From Hofstenia miamia (lineage: Eukaryota; Xenacoelomorpha; Acoela): 64,000 nt of DNA. Where the stretch lies: positions 887,194-951,193 of the forward strand of contig SCFE01000095.1 of assembly GCA_004352715.1 (NCBI GenBank), given 5' to 3'. The notes below the pieces were generated by a model. It did not search any database. It worked only from the letters and a program-made list of their open reading frames with translations, and was not told the origin of the DNA. Positions 34,280 through 46,700 of the stretch are shown piece after piece (position 1 is the stretch's first letter; every line of letters begins with the position of its first letter). Position numbers and translations under genes: made by a program.

Positions 34280-34804
34280 TCCTAGAAGTTGTTCTCTGAT
34301 TGAGATAGAAAGTAAGTCATTAATAAAACATCGCTAACGGCTTCTTGCTGAATAATTTCTGCAGTCTCTGTTTTCAAATCTCAATACTTAGCAAGAGCCT
34401 TGAAAGATTGAATTAAATTTAAGGGTTCATAAAGAGCTTGCGTTTGGGTGATAAGACGCAACACATATTTCATTAGTCGGCCTGATATATATGCTTTCCA
34501 AACATTCAATGGCATCATTGTAAGCATGGAACTTTGCAATGTAGTCAGAATCTGTTGTGGATATATAATAAATAAATACATTTAACATATTGGGGTTGTC
34601 CTCCTCTATAGAAGATAGGAAATTACAAAGAAGGTCTAAACCAGTGAATATATTGTTCGGTGGAGCCATACGTATTCGATTTGAAAAAAATCGTTCAGAG
34701 TCTAGGAATTTCTCCATTGATATGGAATCGTATCTAAATGACTGGAGGCGATAAAGCTGAATAACTGTAGTTAAAATTGTTGTAACTTTGAAAAGAACAA
34801 ACAT
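34280..34804 (-). pseudogene. Ty3/gypsy-type gag fragment
   Basis: Minus-strand frame 34804-34427, then after a frameshift 34450-34381 and on to about 34280. YNDAIECLESIYIRPTNEIC matches the capsid-region block of Ty3/gypsy gag (yd-x-Ai-x-L-x-x-x-fi-x-P-x-N-ei); NLIQSFKALAKYDLKTETAE follows as in that family. The usual Arg-His-x-L block between them is degraded. No protease, RT or LTR is recognised nearby, so this is an isolated relic. Confidence 0.6.
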
Positions 34805-34903
34805 ACACAGGATTTAGACAACAATGTGCACACTAACAGAAAGATTATCACAAATTTATATTTAAGCACTTTAAATGATTGTTAACATGAATGTTTAGTG
34901 TTG

Positions 34904-35262
34904 TTATGTCACACATATTATGCAAGACCATGATTTATCTAGAGAAACATTAGTATACAAAATGTCATACGATACCATGAACTTTTTACTATCTTGTTTC
35001 GTTATATAATCGGAAAATTGCTTGCAATTCGTATTGATTTTTGCTTTTGGTAGTTTGGACAAAATTGAATTTAATTTATCAGATAATTTCATATTAATGC
35101 TGTCACAAAAACTTGCAATCGGTTTAAGTGGTATTTCTGGTTATAATTTTGAAGCATAGCCACCAGTTGATTTGCTATTCTCATAAAAATGTTTGGTAAT
35201 TTTGTTTTGCTTTTTCAATTGAAACAATCTTGCATTAAACTTATTTTAAAATATAGGAAGAG
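34904..35262 (-). pseudogene. PLE RT N-terminal part, inverted
   Basis: Minus-strand coding from about 35150: IPLKPIASFCDSINMKLSDK (the LRPI block of Penelope-type RT), then SKLPKAKINTNCKQFSDYIT, then FMVSYDILYTNVS (motif A, SfD-x-x-SLyTnvP with two residues lost). It ends near 34930. The following plus-strand segment begins again at motif A. Confidence 0.75.
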
Positions 35263-35284
35263 AGTTTTTTGAGTTTTTGTGGAT

Positions 35285-36233
35285 TATAATCTTTTCAAAT
35301 TCCTTTCCTTTCCTGGTATCATATGACATTAAGAGTTTGTATACTAATTTTCCTCTAGAGATTTCAATAGATGCCGTAATAAAATTATTGAAGAACAAAG
35401 ACATAACAATATATGATTTAGATTATGATACAACCTCTTATTATTAGCAACGAAAAATACACTAATGGAACTTTTAAAGGAGATTTTTATCTATAGAAAG
35501 ACGGATTAGCAATGGGAAATTCATTGAGCCCAATTTTAGCTAATATTTATCTTTCTTCAATGGAAGAACAATATGTTGAAAACTATATAGAGTTCAATTT
35601 CTATCAAAGATATATGGATGATATATTTATTTTAGTTGACAATGAAGAAAACGCAGATCAAATGTTAACTAAGCTAAATTCAATCTATAAAAACATCAAA
35701 TTTACAATGTAAGAAGAGGAAAATAGCTATTTTAATTGCCTAAATGTTAAAATAATGAAGGATTCAACAACATTTACAACTGGAATATACAAGAAACCAT
35801 CAGATACCGGTCTATTCCATAATTTTAATTCAAATTATCCTCTATTAAAGGATCAATACATGTTATATTTGATATTGAAAGCTCTTATGACAGCATTAAT
35901 CAAGAAATTATGAAATTGAAGGCCGACTTGAGAAAAAATGAATATCCAAACAATGTTATTGATAAATATATCAAAGAGGCTAGTACAGAAATAGTCACGA
36001 ATGACAAACAACATGTATTTAAAATCCACTATCGAGGAATGCATGCAACAAATCTAATACATCAAATGAGAAAGATAGAATTCATTTAAGAAAAAGTAAA
36101 ATTTGTTTACAAGATCGATAAACTTAATGCAAAGCTTGGCCTTAAATCATCAACCATCATGTCATTTCAACAGAGTCTAAATACGAAAGACGATTATATA
36201 CATAAACAATTGTTACCCATAATTAAGATTTAA
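35285..36233 (+). pseudogene. PLE RT, motif A to C-terminus
   Basis: Plus-strand pieces: FLVSYDIKSLYTNFPLEISI at 35310-35370 (motif A); MGNSLSPILANIYLSSMEEQ from 35512 (motif B region); RYMDDIFILV with YMDD at 35611-35622 (motif C, catalytic aspartates kept); NSIYKNIKFTM, stop at 35710, then in frame YFNCLNVKIM and TGIYKKPSDTG; then HVFKIHYRGMHATNLIHQMR near 36010-36070, before where a GIY-YIG domain would start. No GIY-YIG follows. There is one frameshift between motifs A and B and several stops. Confidence 0.8.
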
Positions 36234-36244
36234 TGAAATAAAAT

Positions 36245-37385
36245 ATTATTATAAAATCAAGTAAATTTAGAGAAAATTATTAATATAACTTAAAAATGCT
36301 CAATAGAGAAAATGTTTAACAAGATCAATCACCAAAACGCAGAGAAATTAACACGAAATTAATTCAAAAAATTGGAATAAATTTAAGAGAATGTCTATTA
36401 AAATTGGAAGTTGAAGCTTAGGAATCCCAAATTAAAGTTTTAAAGCTTAATAATGAGATCATTAGTGGCAAGTCTAAATTCCAGAACAAATTACTTGATA
36501 ATTCTGACTTATTAAATAGTTAATTGGATTTATAAAAATCATTAAAATTTTATATCCTGTAGACAGCAATGAGTGTTGTCAAATAGTTAAGTTCTTATAT
36601 ATAGCTTGGATTCAATATTTCGCCTAATTTGGCACATCTTGAAGCATTTGTTATTAAATTTAATCAATTAACTCATTAAAATGACAATTATTTTGAACTA
36701 TAATTACAATATAATGATAAACGTTTAATATCAACTTGTAATTTGACAAAAAGGCACTTCTGATTCAAAGGCGAGCATATTTAGCGAAATAGTATACAAT
36801 GTTGCTATTTGTGCAAGAAGTTTTATTTTTAGACAAAGTTCTAAATTAAATTTCTAATTTAAAAATTTAAAATATTTGTAAAAAGTCAGAGGTCGCGATT
36901 GAGCATAGTTTTAATAGTTTTTGAGGTATAGGCATTTAAAAAATTTTATAGGATCATGAAAAATTTTAAAAAATCCCCAGGCTGTTTAAGGTTAAAGTGG
37001 AAAATGAAAAAGAAGACCATTCCTTATTTATAAATATCTTGATAGTTAGTGAGCCATCACAGATCTTGGAAATTATATTGATACAAAATTCACCTTTTCA
37101 ACTACAAAATAACTTTGTAAATGGCTCAATTCCGTCGAAAAATTATAATTGTCTTAGAAATTAAAATTCACTTAAGGATTATCTTAAGCCCACTTTCCCA
37201 TGAATAGTAGTATTAAAATAATTCGCAAATTCCATTTTTTCACAAAGAGTATTAACAAAAACAAAATCTGGAAAAGGTTTAATATAAATATTTAATATGA
37301 AGTTATCACATCTTTTAATCCATAAACAAAGAGAATGAAAAATTACTTGTGTTAGTCTGGAAAAAACGCATTTATTCTAAAGCCC
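36245..37385. other. No gene recognised
   Basis: AT-rich sequence. CAGAGGTCGCGA at 36888 looks like a lone hAT terminus but has no partner nearby. Confidence 0.5.
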
Positions 37386-37572
37386 ATGCTACACGAACAA
37401 CTTTTGTCGCCAATTTTTGTCACCAATTTCTGTCGTCCGAACGAACAACTTTTGTCGCCAACTTTTGTTGTTAATTTGGTATGCTACACGAACAACTTTA
37501 GTCATTTAATTAGTTTTAGACAAAAATTGGGGAGGGGGTGCTACACGAACGATTTTTGTTGGCGACAAAAAT
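37386..37572. repeat. Short array of GCTACACGAACAACTTTTGTC-type repeats
   Basis: The phrase CTACACGAACAACTTTTGTC or close variants occurs at about 37389, 37438, 37481 and 37541. The last part also carries an inverted version (GGCGACAAAAATTG). Such direct/inverted mixtures are typical of MITE ends. The 80-codon frame over it is only the repeat translated. Confidence 0.6.
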
Positions 37573-37746
37573 TGATGATAAAAGTTGATCGTAATAATGG
37601 TCTTGAATTTAAGCGGCAAATTGCATAATTATAGCGCGCATCTCACTAAAGCATGGAGATGTCAACAGTGTGATCACATGAAGATCTTATTAAAGCAGAA
37701 TTCAATATTTATTTAAGTAGGAAATCAATATATATATATATATATA

Positions 37747-38746
37747 NNNNNNNNNNNNNNNNNNNNNNNNNNNNNNNNNNNNNNNNNNNNNNNNNNNNNN
37801 NNNNNNNNNNNNNNNNNNNNNNNNNNNNNNNNNNNNNNNNNNNNNNNNNNNNNNNNNNNNNNNNNNNNNNNNNNNNNNNNNNNNNNNNNNNNNNNNNNNN
37901 NNNNNNNNNNNNNNNNNNNNNNNNNNNNNNNNNNNNNNNNNNNNNNNNNNNNNNNNNNNNNNNNNNNNNNNNNNNNNNNNNNNNNNNNNNNNNNNNNNNN
38001 NNNNNNNNNNNNNNNNNNNNNNNNNNNNNNNNNNNNNNNNNNNNNNNNNNNNNNNNNNNNNNNNNNNNNNNNNNNNNNNNNNNNNNNNNNNNNNNNNNNN
38101 NNNNNNNNNNNNNNNNNNNNNNNNNNNNNNNNNNNNNNNNNNNNNNNNNNNNNNNNNNNNNNNNNNNNNNNNNNNNNNNNNNNNNNNNNNNNNNNNNNNN
38201 NNNNNNNNNNNNNNNNNNNNNNNNNNNNNNNNNNNNNNNNNNNNNNNNNNNNNNNNNNNNNNNNNNNNNNNNNNNNNNNNNNNNNNNNNNNNNNNNNNNN
38301 NNNNNNNNNNNNNNNNNNNNNNNNNNNNNNNNNNNNNNNNNNNNNNNNNNNNNNNNNNNNNNNNNNNNNNNNNNNNNNNNNNNNNNNNNNNNNNNNNNNN
38401 NNNNNNNNNNNNNNNNNNNNNNNNNNNNNNNNNNNNNNNNNNNNNNNNNNNNNNNNNNNNNNNNNNNNNNNNNNNNNNNNNNNNNNNNNNNNNNNNNNNN
38501 NNNNNNNNNNNNNNNNNNNNNNNNNNNNNNNNNNNNNNNNNNNNNNNNNNNNNNNNNNNNNNNNNNNNNNNNNNNNNNNNNNNNNNNNNNNNNNNNNNNN
38601 NNNNNNNNNNNNNNNNNNNNNNNNNNNNNNNNNNNNNNNNNNNNNNNNNNNNNNNNNNNNNNNNNNNNNNNNNNNNNNNNNNNNNNNNNNNNNNNNNNNN
38701 NNNNNNNNNNNNNNNNNNNNNNNNNNNNNNNNNNNNNNNNNNNNNN
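37747..38746. other. Assembly gap (exactly 1000 N) inside or after the EHD gene
   Basis: The left edge is (TA)n (37728-37746). The right edge is inside EHD exon 3, so the next coding part is lost here. Confidence 0.99.
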
Positions 38747-39196
38747 TCTTGCCCGTTTGACGACGTCATTAAATATTCTAATGAAAAACCCGCGCGGAAG
38801 GTTTTGGAGATCAATAAAAAGATCCCTTTTTTCAAATTCAAAAAACTCCTTTTGGTCATCATTTTTGAGTGGCTGATCCCAAAATGAACCTACAAATACC
38901 TTCACAACTTCAGGTCGGGTGAGTACTCTGGATAAAGACCATAACAAGGCACCATAAACTTTCATTAACTCTTGAATTGTTACGAGATCTGCTTTATTCA
39001 GAAGAATGTTTATTTTATGGTCGTTTGCGCTTACAGAAATTATTCCAAGCTTCATTTCGTCTGATATATCCAACTTGTAAACATCAAATATCATTACAAT
39101 CCGATCTACTCGATTTGCAAACCATGACATAATTTTTGCGAAGTCATATCCTCGAGATAGTTGTTTGCTTCCAGCGAGAATACCTGGAGTATCAAT
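38747..39196 (-). CDS. EHD: EHD-family ATPase, exon 3 (runs into gap)
   Basis: EHD proteins are dynamin-related ATPases that tubulate membranes and act in endosomal recycling. This exon starts after an acceptor (CTTTTAG) at IDTPGIL, giving the DTPG G3 motif. It continues with GYDFAKIMSWFANRVDRIV, then KLDISDEMKLG, LLNKADLVT (NKxD G4 motif), QELMKVYGALLWSLSRVL, PEVVKVFVGSFWDQPL, DLFIDLQNLPRGFFIRIFND and VVKRAR. All of this is colinear with EHD1-4. GSKQLSRGYDF is one residue shorter than the usual GEKQ-x-ISRGYDF. The helical domain and the C-terminal EH domain, which binds NPF motifs, would follow, but the gap starts here. No EH-domain reading is found to the left of the gap in this window. Confidence 0.93.
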
Positions 39197-39833
39197 CTAA
39201 AAGATAGACGCATATTATCATCAATATTTTGTAATCCAGTGATGACCAAAAAAAATGTTGTAAGTACTATTTAAACTGAAATATGAATCCATCTTAAAAA
39301 TATTTAGCAATTTTACCAATTTAAGCTGGAATATAATAAACAAATTAGTTTTTAAACAGATACCGAGCCTTATTTTTAAAGTAACGGTATATTTGTTTAA
39401 CCAGGATTTCAATATTTTTATACATTTGAAAAATTTTAACAAAGAAGAATTTCTATTTTATTAGCCTTAACCTAAATTTCAATCTCATTTTGAAATTTAA
39501 ATTTAATTATTTATTATTTTGGATCAATTTAAATTTTGTTTCCCATGGGGTTTTCTATGACTTCCATTCACAAGCACAGCTCTGATTGTTCTGGTTCTAT
39601 GGTAACACTATATCCATTGTAAGAAAAATAATAATATATTCTTAAATATTTGGTTCCAGTGTCTTTAATTATGGCACCATTCTCATGTTGCTCCCTGTCC
39701 TACTAAAATATATAGCAACAGTTCAATTGGATTGTGCCCAGTAAATTCCATGCGAACTTATGGTCCTGCAGAATTTTATATCCGATTAATCGGGATGAAC
39801 TATATGTATATAATGAAATTTAAAATATTGTAC

Positions 39834-40059
39834 CAAAGTTAATCGATCCAGCACTGGATTATTGAGTTTTGAAACGGAAAATTTATCCAAAAATTGTTGG
39901 CCAAATTGATCGAGTCCCTGAAAAATGCTTAATGGATCAGACACAACTGCATTACCAGGAATTACCGTATCTTTTTCGCCCTTGGTAATTACTACGAATT
40001 TATCGGTAGTCGGTTCTGGTCCAATGTGAATTCCAGGAAAATCTTGCTCTAATAAATAT
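39834..40059 (-). CDS. EHD: EHD-family ATPase, exon 2
   Basis: 226-bp exon. It begins after ATTTTAG with YLLEQDFPGIHIGPEPTTDK (the TT is the conserved switch I / G2 region), then FVVITKGEKDTVIPGNAVVS and FSVSKLNNPVLDRLTL, joining exon 3 in phase 0. The donor is TTG|GTACAA, canonical. The alignment with exons 1 and 3 is seamless at protein level. Intron 2 (39197-39833) is 637 bp. Confidence 0.93.
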
Positions 40060-41216
40060 CTAAAATATTTTATTTCACTAATAACGAACGAAGTAATTAT
40101 TACATTATTTTTAGAATATATTAAATAATTGTTAGTAGGTTAATACGTGCATGATATTCAAAATGTGAATTATGTATTTTTATACAAATGTTACGCCATC
40201 TGGTGATTGGTTATAGATTTTATTAACAAATATATTTCAACGGACTTTCATAAACTACTGTAGCTAACAGAAGAAAAAAAACTAGAATGTTCGTGTTTTT
40301 TACTTTTGAAAAATAGACAATTATTTAAATCAAATATATGAAATTATTTAATAACTCTAATAAAAGTATTGCAAATTAATAACAAGCAGTTGTATATACA
40401 CATGAAATATTTGAGTTCATTTGTTTTTAATTTTGAGAAAGTTTGAAAAAATATTTTCAAGTATATTTGCTTAAATCATACACGCAAGCAGAACTATATA
40501 TTTTGGTAGAGGCAATCTTGTTTTCATTTTTATGCACCTTGTCTCGTCAAGTAAATCTCGGGATTTTAACTTCCCCCAGTTTTAAATTTAATTAATGTAA
40601 ATATTTAAAGAACTTAATTATGTTTTTCAGCAAAATGAAATTGCCTCTTTCGAACTATTCCATCGCTATTGACTATAGTATAAATAATGATTTTTGATAT
40701 CCAAAAGGAAGAAATTGTCTGTTAATATGTCATTATATAGACATTAAATTTGAAATTTTAAATTTCAATTAAATTATAATCAATGTTTTAATCAAAATTG
40801 AAGTGCTTCATTATGTATTTGTAAGCATGTACAAATGCTTAGCAGAAAAACAAAAATATATATTAGCATACGTATGGTTTGCATGAACTGTTAAATATAC
40901 ATAACGGCTTGTTTTTAATACATTCAAGAAAAAAAGAAAACTTCAATCCGAATTTTGTATATTTTGCCGATTTAGAAGGACACACGCACCGATTGCCTCT
41001 TCTGGCTACCTGAGTCTATTACTTATGTGTTATGAACAAATTACAACATCTTAGTTTGAGAAAATCGTTTGAGCAGTGTGGTTTATTTGCCAAACACACT
41101 TGAAATGAGCCACCTGCCATAAGGTACTCAGTTGGTCATATTTTTAAAATTTTTAGAAGGCCATATTTATACAGCTTTGGGGTACTTAATTGTATGTTAG
41201 CTAAATAAATACATTC

Positions 41217-41455
41217 CTGATAAATGTAGTTTTTCCTGTTGAATACTGTCCAATTAATAACACCATAGGATTTGCATTAAAAGCTGCTCTTTCAAATGGT
41301 GCTTCAGAATAGCACTCATTGTAATAATATGACTCTTCAACTGGTCGAATTTTTGTAAAGTATATCCGTTCTATAAGTTCTTCAGCAGTTTCATTTTCCT
41401 TGTCAAATGAATCGTCTGTATTCTTTTTTGATTTAGATTTCAAGAATTTTAACAT
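41217..41455 (-). CDS. EHD: EHD-family ATPase, exon 1 with start codon and P-loop
   Basis: ATG at 41455-41453. Residues 1-20 are basic and Lys/Ser-rich; TAEELIERIYFTKIRPVEES then matches the N-terminal helical segment of EHDs. FNANPMVLLIGQYSTGKTTF contains the intact P-loop GQYSTGKT, the family's ATP-binding G1 motif. The exon must end after ATCAG (41217), because exon 2 supplies the A completing Arg and the spliced sequence reads FIR-YLLEQ exactly as in EHDs. The base after it is G and the next A, giving an intron start GAATGT in place of GTATGT. Intron 1 spans 40060-41216. Total 239 + 226 nt keeps the frame. Confidence 0.92.
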
Positions 41456-42929
41456 TATGTATCATTACCTTCCCTCCATTATAATTTGTTTGACCATATA
41501 TTTGCTCTGTTGAAGAAACTAAAAAGATTGCATGGAACGGCTTTTTGTTTTAGTCTATCAAATACTGTATATTTCAAGAAAATTTTAATAGGTAAGATTT
41601 CTCAATGAAAATCAAACAATAATTTTATGCCTACTATGATATTAGCAAGATAATCAAAAACAATTATGTAATATGCATATATAGCTATTTCTGTATTAAT
41701 GTACAAATATGTGAAAGAGTGACATTTTCAAAATCGTATGCATAAAAAAATTATCTGGTAGTTGCTGGAAATTTTTGTGTACGCATTAATTACATATTAA
41801 TACCCATGAATTATATTCATTAATAACCTTCAGATTTGCAAAACCTAGAAAATTGCAGTAAATTCAATTCAGTACCAGTATATAAAACAATTATGAAACA
41901 TAAAGCAAACGTAAGGTGAAAAAATCTATTGCAAAAATAATCCTTAGACAAATGTGGCATTTGTCATGGATTAATGTCAATATAATGCAGAATACAGAAT
42001 GCATTTAAGTTTTTAAATTCTAAATCTTCGTATAATCAACAAAACTAATAGAGGTTCAGACTATGTAGGCACCTATTATAAATTACTAAATGCATGCAAT
42101 TTTAAAAATGGACAGTAACTATAATAAATTACTTTCGATTATTAGTGGTAAAATTCGCCTCCAAATAATCTCTTTTTTTCAATATCTGAATTTTAGATCA
42201 TTGCTATTATTGGCTTTTTATTATCAAAAAAATGTATTATGTAAAATCATTGTATATCTTAACATGTGTAGGTAATGCTTCCATTTAGAATGTCGTTTTT
42301 AATTTTATTTGAGTTGCGTGTGATAAATTGTTATAAGCAGTTTTAAGTATATTTTTCAAAATCTTTAATGTTTGCGTTCATTAATAACATAAATGTAAAA
42401 AATTTAATTTGCCGATTTCTGGCTTGCTTCTCTATCCAATTTTTTGGTTGATATTAAATTTGTCAAATAGATTAAAAGCTTCTCACACGCTAATGGGTTT
42501 GCCATGGCGCAGACATTAAAACAAAAAGTGTCCTGCGCCGTCCGAATTTACATTAATTTTGTCCTGTCTGAATTTATCCGAATTAAATATCATATTTTAG
42601 ATATCGTACTTTCTCTTTGTTCATATTTAAATAAATCTTGCTCATCGCTTTAGTAGTATTAAGGGAACTAAATTTGAGAAGTAGGCAAATATGTAAAAAA
42701 TTTTCATTTCAAGGGGTTATGAATATGACATAGTTGTTAAGCGAGCAGGTTCATGCTGAGTTATTCCATTCCAAATCGAGTTGAAGGATAATAAGTTTTC
42801 CTAAATATTTAAAATTAGTTCTAATTTAAATGAAATCCATATGCATGGAAATGATATTTCTTGAATTTTCACGTTATTTCAAATATAATTAGTACTAATC
42901 CAACTATTTACACATATTTATACATTTGA
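41456..42929. other. EHD upstream region; no other gene recognised
   Basis: AT-rich sequence. A short upstream ATG reading lies before the EHD start at about 41480. A GC-richer patch at 42500-42560 (TCCTGCGCCGTCCG) may be part of an unnamed repeat. Confidence 0.45.
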
Positions 42930-43607
42930 GAAGTTATTTGCAACTTTATTTGCAATTCATTGCTCCATTATTGTTATTATCATGATTCATATATATATAT
43001 ATATACATGTATGTCGAACAACTTTTGAACTGCTTTTCAGGGTGCACATAAACATAAAGTGAGGTCCTTCATGAAGCCTGCCTTTGCAAAAATGTAAGCA
43101 TAGTATCAAATGACAAGTTTTTTGCAGCTGCAACGTAAGCTGAGGGGAGCTGCTGCCAGAAAAATTTTTATTACGAATGTTTCAAAAATCTTTACTTCAT
43201 TACTTACACTATTTGTTTACGATTGATTTATAGTTGTTGATATGCTCAATAATTTGCATAATTCAGTTCAAATGGCTCCAACAACCTCAATCGCTTATTA
43301 CACATTTCTAATGCTGCGATTTCATTTTCACGGCGTATTGCCGGTTACGGCTTTTATCTTAGGATCGAAATGGGCTGAGTACACTAAAAAAGTTTTATTG
43401 TTATTAGTAGGGCCTCGAAGTAATTCTGTTTCTTCAAATTTTTTTACAAGTATGTCTATTACTTTACGTCAGAAGATTTTAGATATTAAATATACATGTA
43501 TATTCAGGATTTTTTGGCGCTACATTGTAAATATTATGAATATGTATGTAAATCTTTTCGGACAAACATTTTTAGGCATTAATTCCAATTTCCCATAAAC
43601 AGAAGGC

Positions 43608-43641
<34 letters not shown>

Positions 43642-43712
43642 NNNNNNNNNNAGAAGTTATTTGCAACTTTATTTGCAATTCATTGCTCCATTATTGTTAT
43701 TATCATGATATA
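42930..43712. repeat. ~60-bp sequence repeated across a 10-N gap, with (TA)n tracts
   Basis: 42930-42990 (GAGAAGTTATTTGCAACTTT onward) recurs at 43652-43712, directly after the N run 43642-43651. (TA)n lies at 42991-43006, 43613-43641 and 43706-43735. Restart of the same sequence after a TA tract plus Ns suggests an assembly slip. The 118-codon frame between (43242-43598) has no motif. Confidence 0.7.
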
Positions 43713-43735
43713 TATATATATATATATATATATAT

Positions 43736-46700
43736 TTCAATTCTGCTGTAACTTGGTAAGTGTCTAGGAAAACCAGTAGAATTTTTCATAGCTTGTTTAG
43801 CATTGTAAGACATTTTATGTTATCTAAACCAGGATTTATTCAGTGCAAAAATATACAATCCACTTATGCTTCAGAGCTTTAATAAACGTTAAAGTGTTGT
43901 ATTAAAGACCTCTATGAAAACTTCAAGGTTCTATATTAAATAAAGACTAATCTAATATTCAGCATTAGCGCTGAATACAATTTGGCCGCACTGCAAGGCA
44001 TCTTGCTGAATATTATTCTCTTCGGCGCTGAAAATTGCATTCATTTATGACTACTAAATCCCATCAATTAAAATTTCGTTATCAAAACATGTTGGTAATG
44101 GTAATACTATGAGGAGCAAAAATACGTATACAATTTTCATCTTAGAAATACTTAGCCCATTTGGCTCATATTCCTTCGGTTCAAACCGAGTCCATCACAT
44201 GATATTTCCATCTATGAGCACGACCGCATCCTCCTACGCCTGCTTCATATTGATCTCGTCCCCTGATATTGACAAATATATCATTTGATTTTTTCATATT
44301 CATTACTCATACCTTGTTGCAATAAAAATCATTATTTCTGAAATTTAACACGTTTGTATATCTATCATGAAATATATTCTGAATGCGTTTTTACTTCTGT
44401 TGTTGATCTCAATTCATTTTGCAAATATCATATTAGTACTATTGTTCTCTCACAATTAGCAAGAAAAAACTCTAGCAATTCCGTATGATATGCTTTTCAA
44501 AGCAATTGCCTCTGAATAGTTAAACTGAACTATTTCTTGCTACAGATAAGTAAATTATGTGAGACATGATTAACTGCTTTATGAATTTATTCGGTCTTAC
44601 ATTTATTCTTCAAAAATAAATTTCCTATATTTATATCAAGTACAATCAAATTTGTTTAGTCCAGGAAGCACTCATTTGCTCAAGATATTGGATTTTTTTC
44701 ATATTTTTAGAAGCCATTAATTTTGATGTCTGAAGTGTTTGTGAAATTGATGAATGATATGCTTTTTCTGGCGCCAACCAAATCATATGTCACTTTTACT
44801 GAGTAGCAGATTTTAATGAACACAGTGCAAAAGAAAATAAAAAATTATTTTCATTTTATACTTAGTGAAATTATAGTCAAGAATGTAGATATTGACTATA
44901 ATATAATATAATTGAAGTACATCGATACGTTATTCTGACTCAAATGTCAAAACATGTAGCGAAATTGAAAGAATGAAGATTTAATTCAATTTTCCGAACA
45001 ATAAGAAAATTTCTTAGGATATTTTTTTTATATAAATTGAAAACTAATCTCAATGTCATACGCCAATAATGACTAGGGTAGCTAAGAGTAAATAAAATAC
45101 ATTTCTACATTTATAATTGAGAACCCATAATACTTCAGATAATCGCATTTTTATCATTAGGGCCAAGTTTTCCAAAAGTTATTAAGTGAATAAAATCCAA
45201 TAAACACTTTTTATATCAATAAGCTCAATTTTTGTGAACAATTGCACATAATGAGTACTAAATAGTTACTGTTGTCCACTGAAATATAACAGCATGTAAT
45301 TTACTAAGTTCCCGTCACAAAAATTTGTCTCTTTTTGAAGAAAGTAATTGTGTAGGGAAAAACTTATTTCCACAGAACCACAGGTTGACTGGCATTTATG
45401 CAATAAATATGCATAGTTCTTAATTGATAGTTATACCGTACTGACTCAAAACTGTAATGTTATCCACTCAAGAAGATTTTTTTAAGTCTCCAACATTGAT
45501 CCAAATATTTTGACCAGTGGAAACAGCAGGGCCGCAGGCCTGGGGGTTAGGCATTCCTTTCAGTTGAGCAGAAGTCAACCCAACTAGAAAATGCTTGCGT
45601 TTTTCTAACAAATTGCGTTGAGTGTGCCTTTTAGTAAGAAATAAATGTATATATACTAGCACCTACTCATTTTAATAAATTCACTTTCATTAAAATGCAA
45701 CTAATGAATATAATAATTATCTAAATTGTTTTAAATTCGTGGATAAATTAACCTTAAACTAATTAGAATTTTTTTAAATTATTGATGATTTCTTGTAAAA
45801 AAAATTTAAATGCTTTCATCTCATGAAATAAAAAATTTTCTAAAATCGGAATGTTAATATAAATGAGGACTGTTGCCTCTTTCATTTTTGTTTAAAAAAT
45901 GCTCTTAGTCGTGGTGGGCGGTACTGGTGAGGTGAGCTATTATGCAGTCTCTGGTCGCGACCTCTGATTTTCTGCATGACAAGCCTCAAAGGTTTTGCGT
46001 GGTCTATCTAAATAAAAAGAAATAGTTAAGAGCAGTTGTTACTACGATGGGTATATTTCGATCAAATATTGTTAATTAATTTTATGAATTGAGGTGCTTA
46101 TATATTTTAAATTTTACTTAGACGCCCATGGAAATCATATATAAATGTTCCCATTATACATCAATTTATATTAAATTGTTAAGTGAGATAATTGCAATTT
46201 TTATTCTCCATATATTTTATTATTACGAGGGCATGAACACATTTTACTTCCCATTTTGCAATCAATTGAACACCTATGAGGTAGATTATACCAATTAGCC
46301 TTTTGCATGTAGAAGGTCTTAATAATATTCTGGCACTCTCTTATGCAAGCGTTTCTTAAAAATATATTCTATATGAACATTGCCTTTGTATTTACTTAGT
46401 TTTTATACGTTCCACTAAAGTTTCAACATAGGTAATGATTTGCAACATTTTAGTAGTTTTTGTTGTAAAACCCAACTTCAACAATGAGTTACTAATCACA
46501 TTAGTAACAATAATAATTCCTCTTATAGAGTCATTGAATAATTCTGAATTTTAGTAGCACTATTGATTGTATATTTTTTACCATTAGAGCGCAGTTTAAT
46601 ACAAAAACTATACTAGTGCCACTTAATAACTCTTAGGAATAACAAAGGCACTTCTGAATACTTCTTTATCTTATACAACAAACTAAACACTTTGTTTTTA

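Noticed and set aside
43242-43598. 118-codon ORF (+)
   Set aside because: No recognisable motif; lies between repeated gap-edge sequences; composition matches random AT-rich frames.
44155-44200. tRNA-like A and B boxes (TAGCCCATTTGG, GGTTCAAACC)
   Set aside because: The boxes are too close and no cloverleaf stems pair.
36888-45966. CAGAGGTCGCGA and its reverse complement as ends of one 9-kb hAT element enclosing EHD
   Set aside because: Flanking octamers (TAAAAAGT and ATTTTCTG) do not match and 9 kb is too long; treated as unrelated relics.
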